5,438 bases of DNA from Cyanobacteria bacterium M_surface_7_m2_040 (GCA_016882555.1 VGPQ01000115.1:1-5438); one strand, 5' to 3'. Positions 1 to 5,438 are shown, counted from the first letter of the stretch. Notes: a model not told the origin generated them from the letters alone. A program made the numbers and translations.

Positions 1-435
1 CGGCTGGATGCTGCTGAGGGCGATCCACAGGAACACGCCGATGCCCACATTGCTGATCAGCAGGTTCTGACCGAAGGGAATCACCAGCCAGCTGACGATC
101 ACCGGGATCAGCACCAGCACCGGGCCAAGGGTGAACAGCAGGCCGTCGGCGCGGGCAGGAATGATGTCTTCCTTGAACAGCAGCTTGAGGCCGTCGGCCA
201 TCGGCTGCAGGATCCCGAGGGCACCGGCGTATTCGGGGCCGATGCGCTGCTGCACGGCGGCCGAGATCTTGCGCTCCAGCCAGACGTTCACCAGCACGCC
301 GACCACCGCGGCCACCAGCACCAGCACCATCGGCAGGGGCAGCCACAGCAGGTGGGCCACCCCGTGGCTGAGGCCGAAGCCCTCCAGCGTGGCTTCAAAA
401 CTGGCCTGAAGGTCGAGGCCCGCAGTGGTACTCAC
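1..435 (-). CDS. ndhA: NAD(P)H-quinone oxidoreductase subunit 1 (NdhA), 5' part, runs off the left edge
   Basis: This is the first 145 codons of NdhA, the NuoH/ND1-type membrane subunit of the NDH-1 complex. In cyanobacteria the complex sits in the thylakoid membrane and moves electrons from ferredoxin to plastoquinone in respiration and cyclic electron flow. The frame is open from a GTG start (433-435) to the edge. The first transmembrane helix covers about residues 30-52. It is followed by the family's most conserved cytoplasmic loop, which contributes to the quinone site: [16 protein letters not shown] (residues 52-67), then [17 protein letters not shown] (74-90). A second hydrophobic segment lies near residues 99-121. 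The full protein is usually about 370 residues, so well over half is missing. GTG is chosen because the sequence after it ([13 protein letters not shown]) resembles the usual N-terminus, although no clear Shine-Dalgarno is visible. gltA ends 27 bases upstream on the same strand, so co-transcription is plausible. Confidence 0.96.
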   Translation of the reverse strand, partial: MSTTAGLDLQASFEATLEGFGLSHGVAHLLWLPLPMVLVLVAAVVGVLVNVWLERKISAAVQQRIGPEYAGALGILQPMADGLKLLFKEDIIPARADGLLFTLGPVLVLIPVIVSWLVIPFGQNLLISNVGIGVFLWIALSSIQP

Positions 436-462
436 GATCGGAGCGTCAAGCGTGGGGGCAAC

Positions 463-1632
463 TTAGCGGGCCTGCAGCGGGATCCAGTCACGATTGGCGG
501 CTCCCGTGTAGATCTGCGAGGGGCGGTAGATGCGGTTGGCCCCCAGCTGCTCCTTCCAATGGGCCAGCCAGCCGGCGGTGCGGGCGATGGCAAAGATCGG
601 CGTGAACAGGTCTTCGGGAATGCCCAGCTTGCGGTACACCAGCCCCGAGTAGAAGTCGACATTGGGGTAGATGCCCTTGGGACCCAGGCGCTCGGCCGCC
701 ACGTCCTCGAGCTTGCGGGCCAGGTCGTAGAGGGGGTCGTGGCCGAACTGATCAAACAGCTGCTCGGCCAGTTTCTGCAGGATCACCGCCCGCGGGTCCT
801 TGACCTTGTATTCGCGGTGGCCAAAGCCCATGATCTTCTGCTTCTGGGCGATGGCCTGATCGAGCCAGGGCTCGACCCGATCGGCACTGCCGATCTCGGC
901 CAGCATGGCCAGCACATCCTCGTTGGCACCGCCGTGCAGGGGGCCGGCGAGGGTGCCCACCGCCGAGGCCACCACGGCATAGGGATCGGTGAGGGTGCTG
1001 GCGGTCACCCGGGCGCTGAAGGTGCTGGCGTTGAGGCTGTGCTCGGCGTGCAGGATCAGGCAGGCATCGAAGATGCGGGCCGCCAGGGGGTGGGGCTCCC
1101 GCTCGGTGAGCATGTAGAGAAAATTGGCCGCGTAGGGCAGGTCGTCACGGGGCTGGATCGGATCCTGCCCTTTGCGGATCAACTGGAAGGCCGCCACCAT
1201 CGTGGAGATCTTGGCCAGCAGGCGCACCACCGCACCCACGATGTATTCGGGGTTGTCGAGCGCCCGGTGTGAATAGAACAGTCCCAGGGTGGCGGCGCTG
1301 GCCTGCAGCGCATCCATGGGGTGCCCCGCCGAGGGGAAGCACTTCATCATGTCGCGGATGCGGAAGCTCACCCGCCGGTGCATCTGCACCTCCTGCTCAA
1401 ACGCCTGCAGCTCAGCCGCGGTGGGCAGTTCGCCCCAGATCAGCAGATAGGCGGTCTCCAGGAAGCTGCTGTGGGCCACCAGGTCATCGACCGTGTAGCC
1501 GCGGTAGGTCAGCAGGCCCTGCAGGCCATCGATGTCGCAGATCGCCGACTGGGTGGCCGGCACCCCCTCGAGCCCGGGCCGAAACGGTGGCGGCTCCACG
1601 GGCGCGGGCGCGGTGGGGGAATCAACTGCCAT
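463..1632 (-). CDS. gltA: Citrate synthase
   Basis: Citrate synthase condenses oxaloacetate and acetyl-CoA to citrate in the cytoplasm. In cyanobacteria this feeds 2-oxoglutarate for nitrogen assimilation. The product is 389 residues, close to the roughly 370-430 usual for bacterial enzymes. The catalytic set is visible: His233 in GPLHGGANEDV, His272 in GFGHREYKVKDPRA, and Asp326 in YPNVDFYSG. Their spacing matches the His264/His305/Asp362 set of the E. coli enzyme. The conserved HAEHSLNASTFSARV stretch and the C-terminal RPSQIYTGA signature are also present. The N-terminus is a short Pro/Ala-rich extension before the conserved VPATQSAICDIDGLQGLLTYRGY. The ATG at 1630-1632 is chosen. An in-frame TTG two codons upstream (1636-1638) is possible but less likely, and neither has a clear Shine-Dalgarno. 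The gene lies between sixA (about 80 bases upstream) and ndhA (27 bases downstream), all on one strand. Confidence 0.97.
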   Translation of the reverse strand: MAVDSPTAPAPVEPPPFRPGLEGVPATQSAICDIDGLQGLLTYRGYTVDDLVAHSSFLETAYLLIWGELPTAAELQAFEQEVQMHRRVSFRIRDMMKCFPSAGHPMDALQASAATLGLFYSHRALDNPEYIVGAVVRLLAKISTMVAAFQLIRKGQDPIQPRDDLPYAANFLYMLTEREPHPLAARIFDACLILHAEHSLNASTFSARVTASTLTDPYAVVASAVGTLAGPLHGGANEDVLAMLAEIGSADRVEPWLDQAIAQKQKIMGFGHREYKVKDPRAVILQKLAEQLFDQFGHDPLYDLARKLEDVAAERLGPKGIYPNVDFYSGLVYRKLGIPEDLFTPIFAIARTAGWLAHWKEQLGANRIYRPSQIYTGAANRDWIPLQAR

Positions 1633-1647
1633 GGCCAACCGACTGAT

Positions 1648-1662
1648 GGTTCGAACCTAGGT
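1648..1662. promoter_or_regulatory. Two overlapping palindromes upstream of gltA (candidate operator)
   Basis: GGTTCGAACC (1648-1657) is a perfect 10-base palindrome. It overlaps ACCTAGGT (1655-1662), a perfect 8-base palindrome. The pair begins 15 bases upstream of the gltA ATG. CTAG is generally a rare tetranucleotide in bacteria. The position suits a repressor site or the edge of a promoter, but I recognise no known regulator's consensus. The resemblance of the first palindrome to a tRNA T-arm is superficial, as no tRNA surrounds it. Confidence 0.25.
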
Positions 1663-1667
1663 CGCCC

Positions 1668-1706
1668 CTGCCGCCCGCTTCGTAGCGCTCACTGCAATGG
1701 CGGCAG
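1668..1706 (-). terminator. Nested inverted repeat after sixA, candidate 3'-end hairpin
   Basis: The 8-base arms CTGCCGCC (1668-1675) and GGCGGCAG (1699-1706) are perfectly complementary. They enclose a second small hairpin, CGCT-TCGT-AGCG (1676-1687), that stacks directly on one arm and leaves an 11-base unpaired stretch on the other. The structure begins 6 bases after the sixA stop. There is no run of T residues on the minus strand after it, so it is not a classical Rho-independent terminator. It may instead protect the sixA 3' end or attenuate transcription into gltA. Confidence 0.35.
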
Positions 1707-1712
1707 CCGGGT

Positions 1713-2198
1713 TCAGGCCAAGAGCAGCTTGGGGCTCATCAGCAGCTGCAGTTGCGCCAGAGCGCTGCCCGGCGGCCAGGCCAGCACGATCACGCCCGCC
1801 TTCTTGAGCTGCAGGCTGCCGGCTGGAGCGCCGATCAGCCGAGCGGCCAGGGTGCTGAGGTCGGGCTCATGGCCCACCAGGCCAAGCCGCCCGTCGCTGG
1901 TGGTGCTGGTGCCGCTGCTGGTGCTGTTCCAGTCCTGCAGCCAGCCGTAGGCATCGCCGCCCGGCGCCAGGGCGGGCGCCAGCTGCACTGCCGAGGCCAG
2001 GCCGGCGGCCACCGCCAGCTCGGCGGTCTGGCGGGCCCGCAGCAGCGGGCTGCTGAACAGGGGGTCGCAGCGCAGATCCAGGGCCAGCAGCCGCTCCAGC
2101 ACGGCTGTGGTGCGGCGGATGCCCGCCGGGCTCAGGGGCCTGGCGGCATCGGGCACCCCGTCTTCGGCGATGCCGTGGCGCAGCAACAGCAGTTGCAT
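1713..2198 (-). CDS. sixA: SixA-type phosphohistidine phosphatase (histidine phosphatase superfamily)
   Basis: The 161-residue product is typical in length for SixA. The family removes phosphate from phosphohistidine on signalling or phosphotransfer proteins in the cytoplasm. The catalytic RHG motif is at the very N-terminus (MQLLLLRHGIAEDG, nucleophile His8). LSPAGIRRT (22-30) and SSPLLRARQTAE (49-60) follow, supplying the phosphate-binding arginine. The second conserved His110 lies in LGLVGHEPDLS. A Ser/Thr-rich stretch (NSTSSGTSTTSDG, 91-103) sits just before that second histidine motif and looks like a low-complexity loop. The ATG is separated from the stop of the upstream DUF3352 gene by a single base (TGAGATG), so translation is probably coupled, and no separate ribosome-binding site is evident. 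The target in this organism cannot be told from sequence. E. coli SixA acts on PTS-type phosphotransfer proteins, which most cyanobacteria lack. Confidence 0.92.
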   Translation of the reverse strand: MQLLLLRHGIAEDGVPDAARPLSPAGIRRTTAVLERLLALDLRCDPLFSSPLLRARQTAELAVAAGLASAVQLAPALAPGGDAYGWLQDWNSTSSGTSTTSDGRLGLVGHEPDLSTLAARLIGAPAGSLQLKKAGVIVLAWPPGSALAQLQLLMSPKLLLA

Positions 2199-2199
2199 C

Positions 2200-3762
2200 T
2201 CAGGCGAACCGCAGCTGGGCCTTGAGCTGCAGCTGGCTGTCCTGGGGCTCCAGGCTCAGGCTCAGCCCTTGCACCGCATCGGCCAGAGGTTCGGCCGCCA
2301 CACCCGAGAGCAGCTGCCAGGGTTGCCAGCGCTGCAGCAGCTGGCGGGCCGGCGCCGGCGCCAGGGCCCAGCGCAGCAGGGCCCGGGGGGCAGCCAATTG
2401 CTCCAGGGCCACCTGGGTGGGGTTGGCCTGCGGGCGAGCGCTGGCGGGCGGCTCCAGCACCTGGGCCAGGGCGGGCAGGGTCTGGGCCCACCAGGTGGGA
2501 CCAGCGGTGGCCCCCGTATGGGCTGCCGCCACGGTGGCCTCAAGCGTGCCTGGGGCCGCACCCTTGGCCTGCGCGGCCAGGCGGGTCCACACCTGCACCG
2601 TTTGGCCCTGCAGCTGCAGCGGCGCTTGCACCAGCCCCTGCTCCTGCAGCGCCGGGGCCAGCTCCTTGGGATCGGGGCTGCGGGCCGGGGTGGCCAGCTG
2701 CCAGCCGCGGGCGCCACTGGCCCAGAGCATGGGGCCGGGTTCGGCGGCGGCCACCAGGGCCGGCAGGGGGCCGGCGTCGGCAGCGGCCGCAGCCCGGCTG
2801 AGCAGCGCCTGCAGCACGGGCGGCCAGCGGCTGGGGGCCTGCAACAGGGCCAGGCTGGTGGCCGTGCCGCGGTAAGCCGCCAGCAGTGGCGCCGCGCCGC
2901 TGCCCGAGGGCACAGGCGGCAGGGGCTCTGGCAGCGCCAGGCGTGCCTCCACGGCCAGGCCGGCCCCTTGCGGCCGCAGCGCCGCCGTCAAGGTGCCGGT
3001 ACCAGCCGGCAGCGCAAACCACTGCTGCAGGGCCTCCGGACGGGCCTGCAGCAGCACCAGCCCCTCGCCCAGGCCGTCGATGGCCGCCTGAAACTCGGGG
3101 CTGGCGGCCTGGTTGAGCTCGGCGATCTGCGACACATCGAGGGCCTGCTCGAGCACCGGTCGCCCCGAGGCGATCAACACCAGGTCGTTGTTGATCAAGG
3201 CCGTGGCCAGGGGCCGCTCGCTCTGGCCCACCAGCGCGCCACGGCCGCTGATCAGCCCCAGGCCGCGGTAGCGGCCCACCTGCAGATCCGCGCCGGCCAG
3301 GCTGCGGGTCTGCCAGAAGCGCTGCAGAAAGCGGCGGGCACCGTCGCCATCGCGGCTGCGCAGGCTCAGCAGCCAGCCCGTGGGCGGGCCGCCGGGCTGG
3401 TCGGCCAGCACGGCCAGGCCGGTTTCGGGGCCCAGCCAGGAGGCCAGCTCGCTGGTGTAATCCAGGCCCGCAGCGGCAAAGGCGCCATCGCGCAGGCGGT
3501 TGACCGCCGCCACAGCCTGGCGGCGCTGCCGCCCAGGAGCGGCGGCGCGGGCATAGGCCTCAAGCCCGGCCCCATCTCCCAGCCAGTACAGGCTCAGGGG
3601 CGCCTGGCGCGGCACAAAGCGGGCCGCCAGCGGCAGGCTGAGGGGTTGATGCTGGAGCTGCAGCGGCGAGTGGGCCAGCACCCACCACCAGCCTGCCCCG
3701 GCGAAGGCCAGCAACGACACCGCCAACGCCAGCACCACCGCCAGAAATGGGCGGGCCCTCAT
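2200..3762 (-). CDS. DUF3352-like membrane-anchored protein of unknown function
   Basis: The product is about 520 residues. A short basic N-terminus (MRAR) is followed by one strong hydrophobic helix (residues 6-30, FLAVVLALAVSLLAF then AGAGWWWVLA). This is a signal anchor predicting a large C-terminal domain on the periplasmic or lumenal side. The region after the helix (RFVPRQAPLSLYWLGD at 49-63, RLRDGAFAAAGLDY at 89-102, ELASWLGPETGLAVL at 105-119) matches what I recall of cyanobacterial DUF3352 proteins, whose function is unknown. No catalytic motif is recognised. The rest is rich in Ala, Leu, Gln and Pro. The ATG at 3760-3762 is chosen. An in-frame ATG at 3784-3786 would add eight residues (MDPSCVGR) and has an AGGGG five bases upstream, so it is a real alternative. 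Reading further upstream would run antisense into the rhodanese gene and is rejected. The stop lies one base before sixA. Confidence 0.82.
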   Translation of the reverse strand: MRARPFLAVVLALAVSLLAFAGAGWWWVLAHSPLQLQHQPLSLPLAARFVPRQAPLSLYWLGDGAGLEAYARAAAPGRQRRQAVAAVNRLRDGAFAAAGLDYTSELASWLGPETGLAVLADQPGGPPTGWLLSLRSRDGDGARRFLQRFWQTRSLAGADLQVGRYRGLGLISGRGALVGQSERPLATALINNDLVLIASGRPVLEQALDVSQIAELNQAASPEFQAAIDGLGEGLVLLQARPEALQQWFALPAGTGTLTAALRPQGAGLAVEARLALPEPLPPVPSGSGAAPLLAAYRGTATSLALLQAPSRWPPVLQALLSRAAAAADAGPLPALVAAAEPGPMLWASGARGWQLATPARSPDPKELAPALQEQGLVQAPLQLQGQTVQVWTRLAAQAKGAAPGTLEATVAAAHTGATAGPTWWAQTLPALAQVLEPPASARPQANPTQVALEQLAAPRALLRWALAPAPARQLLQRWQPWQLLSGVAAEPLADAVQGLSLSLEPQDSQLQLKAQLRFA

Positions 3763-3805
3763 GCGCCCCACGCAGGATGGGTCCATCTTGACCCCTGCCG
3801 CCCCG
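3763..3805. promoter_or_regulatory. Short divergent intergenic region between DUF3352 and rhodanese genes
   Basis: Only 43 bases separate the chosen starts of two genes read in opposite directions, so promoters for both must lie here or reach into the coding regions. A minus-strand AGGGG at 3792-3796 is a possible ribosome-binding site for an ATG at 3784-3786. A small inverted repeat, GATGG-GT-CCATC (3776-3787), sits in the middle. I see no convincing -10 box on either strand. Confidence 0.3.
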
Positions 3806-4150
3806 ATGGCCACACCCCTGAGCATTCGCGCCCAGGCGCTGCAGCAGCGGCTGCAGCAGGGCGAGGCGATCCAGCTGGTGGACGTGCGCGAAGACCAGGA
3901 GCTGGAGCTGGCCCGGCTCGGCTGGCCGGTGCTGCACCTGCCCCTGAGCCGCTCGGCCGAGTGGATCGCCCAGGTCGACACGCTGCTGCAGCGCGATCAG
4001 CCGGTGGCGGTGCTCTGCCATGCGGGGGTGCGCAGCTGGCAGTTCGGCTGCTGGCTGATCGAGCAGCAGGGCTACAGCGACGTGTGGAATCTGCAGGGCG
4101 GCATCGACGCCTGGAGCGTCGAGGTGGATCCGGAGGTTCCGCGCTACTGA
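3806..4150 (+). CDS. Single-domain rhodanese-like sulfurtransferase
   Basis: This 114-residue protein is one rhodanese domain with no signal peptide, so it is probably cytoplasmic. Such proteins carry sulfur as a persulfide on a cysteine and pass it to thiol acceptors. The usual order is present: QLVDVREDQELELARL near residues 23-38 (DVRE motif), HLPLS at 44-48, the active-site loop CHAGVRS at 71-77 with nucleophile Cys71, and the C-terminal VWNLQGGIDAWS at 93-104. The loop fits a thiosulfate- or persulfide-type rhodanese rather than a Cdc25-like phosphatase, whose loop is one residue longer. The ATG at 3806 gives the normal N-terminus. An in-frame ATG at 3761 would add 15 unconserved-looking residues and overlap the start codon of the divergent gene. 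hrcA follows after 72 bases on the same strand. The physiological acceptor cannot be inferred. Confidence 0.93.
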   Translation: MATPLSIRAQALQQRLQQGEAIQLVDVREDQELELARLGWPVLHLPLSRSAEWIAQVDTLLQRDQPVAVLCHAGVRSWQFGCWLIEQQGYSDVWNLQGGIDAWSVEVDPEVPRY

Positions 4151-4179
4151 GGCCGACCCAGGGGCCGGGCGATCGGCCT
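4150..4179 (+). terminator. Inverted repeat starting at the rhodanese stop codon
   Basis: The perfect 7-base arms AGGCCGA (4150-4156) and TCGGCCT (4173-4179) flank 16 bases, inside which CCC (4157-4159) can pair with GGG (4167-4169). The left arm starts at the last base of the rhodanese TGA. No T-run follows, so it may be a weak terminator, an mRNA end-protecting hairpin, or part of the hrcA control region. Confidence 0.35.
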
Positions 4180-4186
4180 ACGATCG
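4170..4186 (+). promoter_or_regulatory. Paired CGATCG palindromes with a possible -10 box upstream of hrcA
   Basis: CGATCG occurs at 4170-4175 and again at 4181-4186, eleven bases apart, which is about one helical turn. TACGAT (4179-4184) between and within them matches four of six positions of a sigma-70 -10 box and lies about 39 bases before the hrcA start. No good -35 is visible at the expected spacing. The canonical CIRCE element bound by HrcA (TTAGCACTC-N9-GAGTGCTAA) is absent here. Confidence 0.25.
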
Positions 4187-4222
4187 AGGGCAGACCTTCG
4201 AGGCCTGCTGCGCTTCAGCCCC

Positions 4223-5206
4223 TTGCAGAGTCTTTCCCCACGGCAGCAACAGGTTCTGCAGGCCACGGTGCGCCACTACGTGGACACCACCGAACCGGTG
4301 GGCAGCAAGACCCTGGTGCGCCGCTTTGGCCTGGAGGCCAGTGCCGCCACGGTGCGCTCGGCGATGGGGGCCCTGGAGCAGCGGGGCCTGCTCACCCAGC
4401 CCCACACCTCGGCCGGGCGCATCCCCAGCCAGGCGGGCTACCGGGTGTATGTGAACGAGCTGCTGCCCACCCCGGGGGCGGCCGCCAGCCAGCTCGAGCG
4501 CGAGCTCGGCAGCCTGGGGCTGCAGTGGGCGGCCCTGGATGATCTGCTGCAGCACCTGGCGCGGCGGCTGGCCGACCTGACCGGGCTGCTGAGCCTGATC
4601 ACCAGGCCCCAGCCCCCCAATCCACTGCTGCAGGCCGTGCGGCTGGTGGCCAGCGGCGATCGGCTGCTGGTGCTGCTGGTGCAGGGGCAGGCCGGCCACA
4701 GCAGCCTCAACCTGCGGCTGCCGGCGGCCAGCAGCACCCAGGTGGAGATGCTGGAGCGCTGGGCCAACACGCAGCTGCAGCTCCGGGGCGATGGCCGCAT
4801 CGCCTGGGCCCAGCTGCCGCTGGAGCTGCACAGCAGCGGCGAACTGCTGCGGCACGCCCTCGATCAGCACCAGCAGCAGGCCGAGCACCTCAAGGGGGCG
4901 GCCATTGCCGCAGGCCTGGGGGGGCTGCTGACCCAACCGGAGTTTCAACAAAGCACCAGCGTGCGGCCGCTGCTGCAGCTGGTGGAAGAGGCGCCCCAGC
5001 AGGTGCTGCAGGAGGGCGGCATCTGGATCGGCGCCGAGCACCCCAACCACGCCCTGCACCACTGCGCCCTGGTGCAGGCCGACTACCGCAGCGGCGACGG
5101 CGGCCTGGGCCATGTGGCCCTGATCGGCCCGATGCGCATGGCCTACGCCACCGCCCGGGCGGCCGTGCGCTCGGTGGCGCAGGTGCTGGAACGGCTGTTG
5201 GCTTAA
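4223..5206 (+). CDS. hrcA: Heat-inducible transcription repressor HrcA
   Basis: HrcA binds CIRCE operators and represses groESL and related chaperone genes until unfolded protein titrates GroEL. At 327 residues it is of normal family length. The N-terminal winged-helix domain is clear: RQQQVLQATVRHYVDTTEPVGSKTL (7-31), then ATVRSAMGALEQRGLLTQPH (42-61) as the recognition region, and TSAGRIPSQAGYRVYV (62-77). The C-terminal GAF-like domain has the usual GLGGLLTQPEF (231-241), GGIWIGAEH (265-273) and LGHVALIGPMRMAY (295-308). A TTG start (4223-4225) is used because the conserved N-terminus begins right after it and no ATG or GTG precedes it in frame. No Shine-Dalgarno is visible, so weak translation is possible. 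No CIRCE site is seen in front of the gene, so autoregulation is not supported. It follows the rhodanese gene by 72 bases and converges with trpB. Confidence 0.95.
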   Translation: MQSLSPRQQQVLQATVRHYVDTTEPVGSKTLVRRFGLEASAATVRSAMGALEQRGLLTQPHTSAGRIPSQAGYRVYVNELLPTPGAAASQLERELGSLGLQWAALDDLLQHLARRLADLTGLLSLITRPQPPNPLLQAVRLVASGDRLLVLLVQGQAGHSSLNLRLPAASSTQVEMLERWANTQLQLRGDGRIAWAQLPLELHSSGELLRHALDQHQQQAEHLKGAAIAAGLGGLLTQPEFQQSTSVRPLLQLVEEAPQQVLQEGGIWIGAEHPNHALHHCALVQADYRSGDGGLGHVALIGPMRMAYATARAAVRSVAQVLERLLA

Positions 5207-5226
5207 CGCAGCCTGTTGGCCTGCGT
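5206..5226. terminator. Candidate bidirectional hairpin between convergent hrcA and trpB
   Basis: ACGCA (5206-5210) pairs with TGCGT (5222-5226), and GCC (5211-5213) pairs with GGC (5218-5220). The result is an 8-base-pair stem with one bulged C (5221) and a TGTT loop. The outermost pair uses the last base of the hrcA TAA and the last base of the trpB TGA, so the whole 19-base gap is hairpin. It could serve both strands, but neither side has a T-run. Confidence 0.5.
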
Positions 5227-5438
5227 CAGCTGCCCAAACCGCCGAGCTTGTCGGCCAGTTTCTCGGCCACGGTGTTGACGTCTTTGTCGCCGCGGCCCGA
5301 GAGATTCAGCACCACCTCGGTGCCGGGGGCCAGGGTGGGGCAGAGCTGATCGAGGGCGGCAAAGGCATGGGCCGTCTCGAGTGCGGGAATGATGCCCTCG
5401 AGCTCACTCACCAGACGCAGGGCCGTGAGGGCTTGGTC
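5226..5438 (-). CDS. trpB: Tryptophan synthase beta chain (TrpB), C-terminal 70 residues, runs off the right edge
   Basis: The last 70 codons and TGA stop of TrpB are present. TrpB is the PLP-dependent subunit that joins indole and serine to make tryptophan in the cytoplasmic alpha2-beta2 complex. Two diagnostic motifs remain: ELEGIIPALETAHA, containing the conserved Glu that contacts the substrate indole nitrogen, and VVLNLSGRGDKDVNTV, the C-terminal stretch whose Ser interacts with the PLP pyridine nitrogen. The catalytic lysine lies in the missing N-terminal part. The full protein is usually about 400-420 residues. The frame is open to the window edge, beginning DQALTALRLVSELEG. An internal ATG/GTG start in this piece would be artificial. 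The gene faces hrcA, with 19 bases between the stops. Confidence 0.96.
   Translation of the reverse strand, partial: DQALTALRLVSELEGIIPALETAHAFAALDQLCPTLAPGTEVVLNLSGRGDKDVNTVAEKLADKLGGLGS

Noticed and set aside
352..1272. Plus-strand open frame of about 306 codons antisense to gltA
   Set aside because: It is a shadow of the citrate synthase gene. The composition (Gly, His, Gln, Val) mirrors the opposite strand and no motif is present.
1648..1657. GGTTCGAACC as part of a tRNA gene
   Set aside because: It resembles a T-arm core, but no acceptor, D-arm or anticodon stem can be formed around it, and the gap between genes is only about 80 bases.
3763..3981. N-terminal extension of the DUF3352 gene to 3981, overlapping the rhodanese gene
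   Set aside because: The extra residues are Ser/Arg/Trp-rich, unlike a real N-terminus. They lie antisense to a clear rhodanese, and the signal anchor sits right after the ATG at 3762.
2107..4542. Very long plus-strand open frame (about 811 codons) covering sixA, DUF3352, rhodanese and hrcA regions
   Set aside because: It is antisense or out of frame to well-supported genes. It is rich in Gln, Gly, Arg and Ala in a way typical of GC-rich shadow frames, and it has no recognisable domain.
206..5015. Striking abundance of CTGCAG hexamers (roughly thirty by eye)
   Set aside because: Every copy I checked lies in frame as Leu-Gln written with the preferred codons CTG CAG. Codon bias and Leu/Gln-rich proteins explain it without a special repeat.
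4178..5113. Minus-strand open frame of about 311 codons antisense to hrcA
   Set aside because: HrcA is unmistakable on the plus strand. The antisense frame is a Leu/Gln/Gly-rich shadow.
1..5438. Mobile element, CRISPR array, toxin-antitoxin or defence system
   Set aside because: The space is filled by recognised housekeeping genes with uniform composition. No transposase, terminal repeats, spaced direct repeats or defence domains were seen.

Overview
The window looks like an ordinary core-genome stretch from a high-GC picocyanobacterium of the Synechococcus/Cyanobium type. The lineage call rests on three things. The first is a cyanobacterial-type NdhA (NDH-1 subunit 1). The second is a DUF3352-type membrane-anchored protein, a family I know mainly from cyanobacteria. 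The third is the gene mix (gltA, sixA, rhodanese, hrcA, trpB) together with strong GC-rich codon use. I saw no copy of the GCGATCGC palindrome that is abundant in many other cyanobacteria, which fits a marine or alpha-cyanobacterial lineage. The species cannot be named from the sequence alone.

Layout from left to right. On the minus strand lie the 5' part of ndhA (1-435, running off the left edge), gltA for citrate synthase (463-1632), sixA for a phosphohistidine phosphatase (1713-2198) and a DUF3352-like membrane-anchored protein (2200-3762). These four are read in the order DUF3352, sixA, gltA, ndhA, with gaps of 1, about 80 and 27 bases, so they could be one transcription unit or two. On the plus strand, diverging from this block, are a single-domain rhodanese (3806-4150) and hrcA, the heat-shock repressor (4223-5206). 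At the right edge the 3' end of trpB (5226-5438, minus strand) converges on hrcA. No gene-free stretch exceeds about 80 bases.

Functionally these are housekeeping genes: carbon entry into the incomplete or branched TCA cycle (gltA), cyclic and respiratory electron flow (ndhA), tryptophan synthesis (trpB), chaperone control (hrcA), sulfur transfer (rhodanese) and signalling (sixA). The least understood part is the tightly coupled DUF3352-sixA pair. Small inverted repeats lie just after the stop codons of sixA, the rhodanese gene and hrcA/trpB. None has a following U-tract, so they are only candidate 3'-end structures.

I found no mobile element, CRISPR array, tRNA or rRNA, and no convincing sign of a novel system. 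The observations below are modest: start-codon geometry in the divergent region, candidate operators, and the unexplained partner of SixA.
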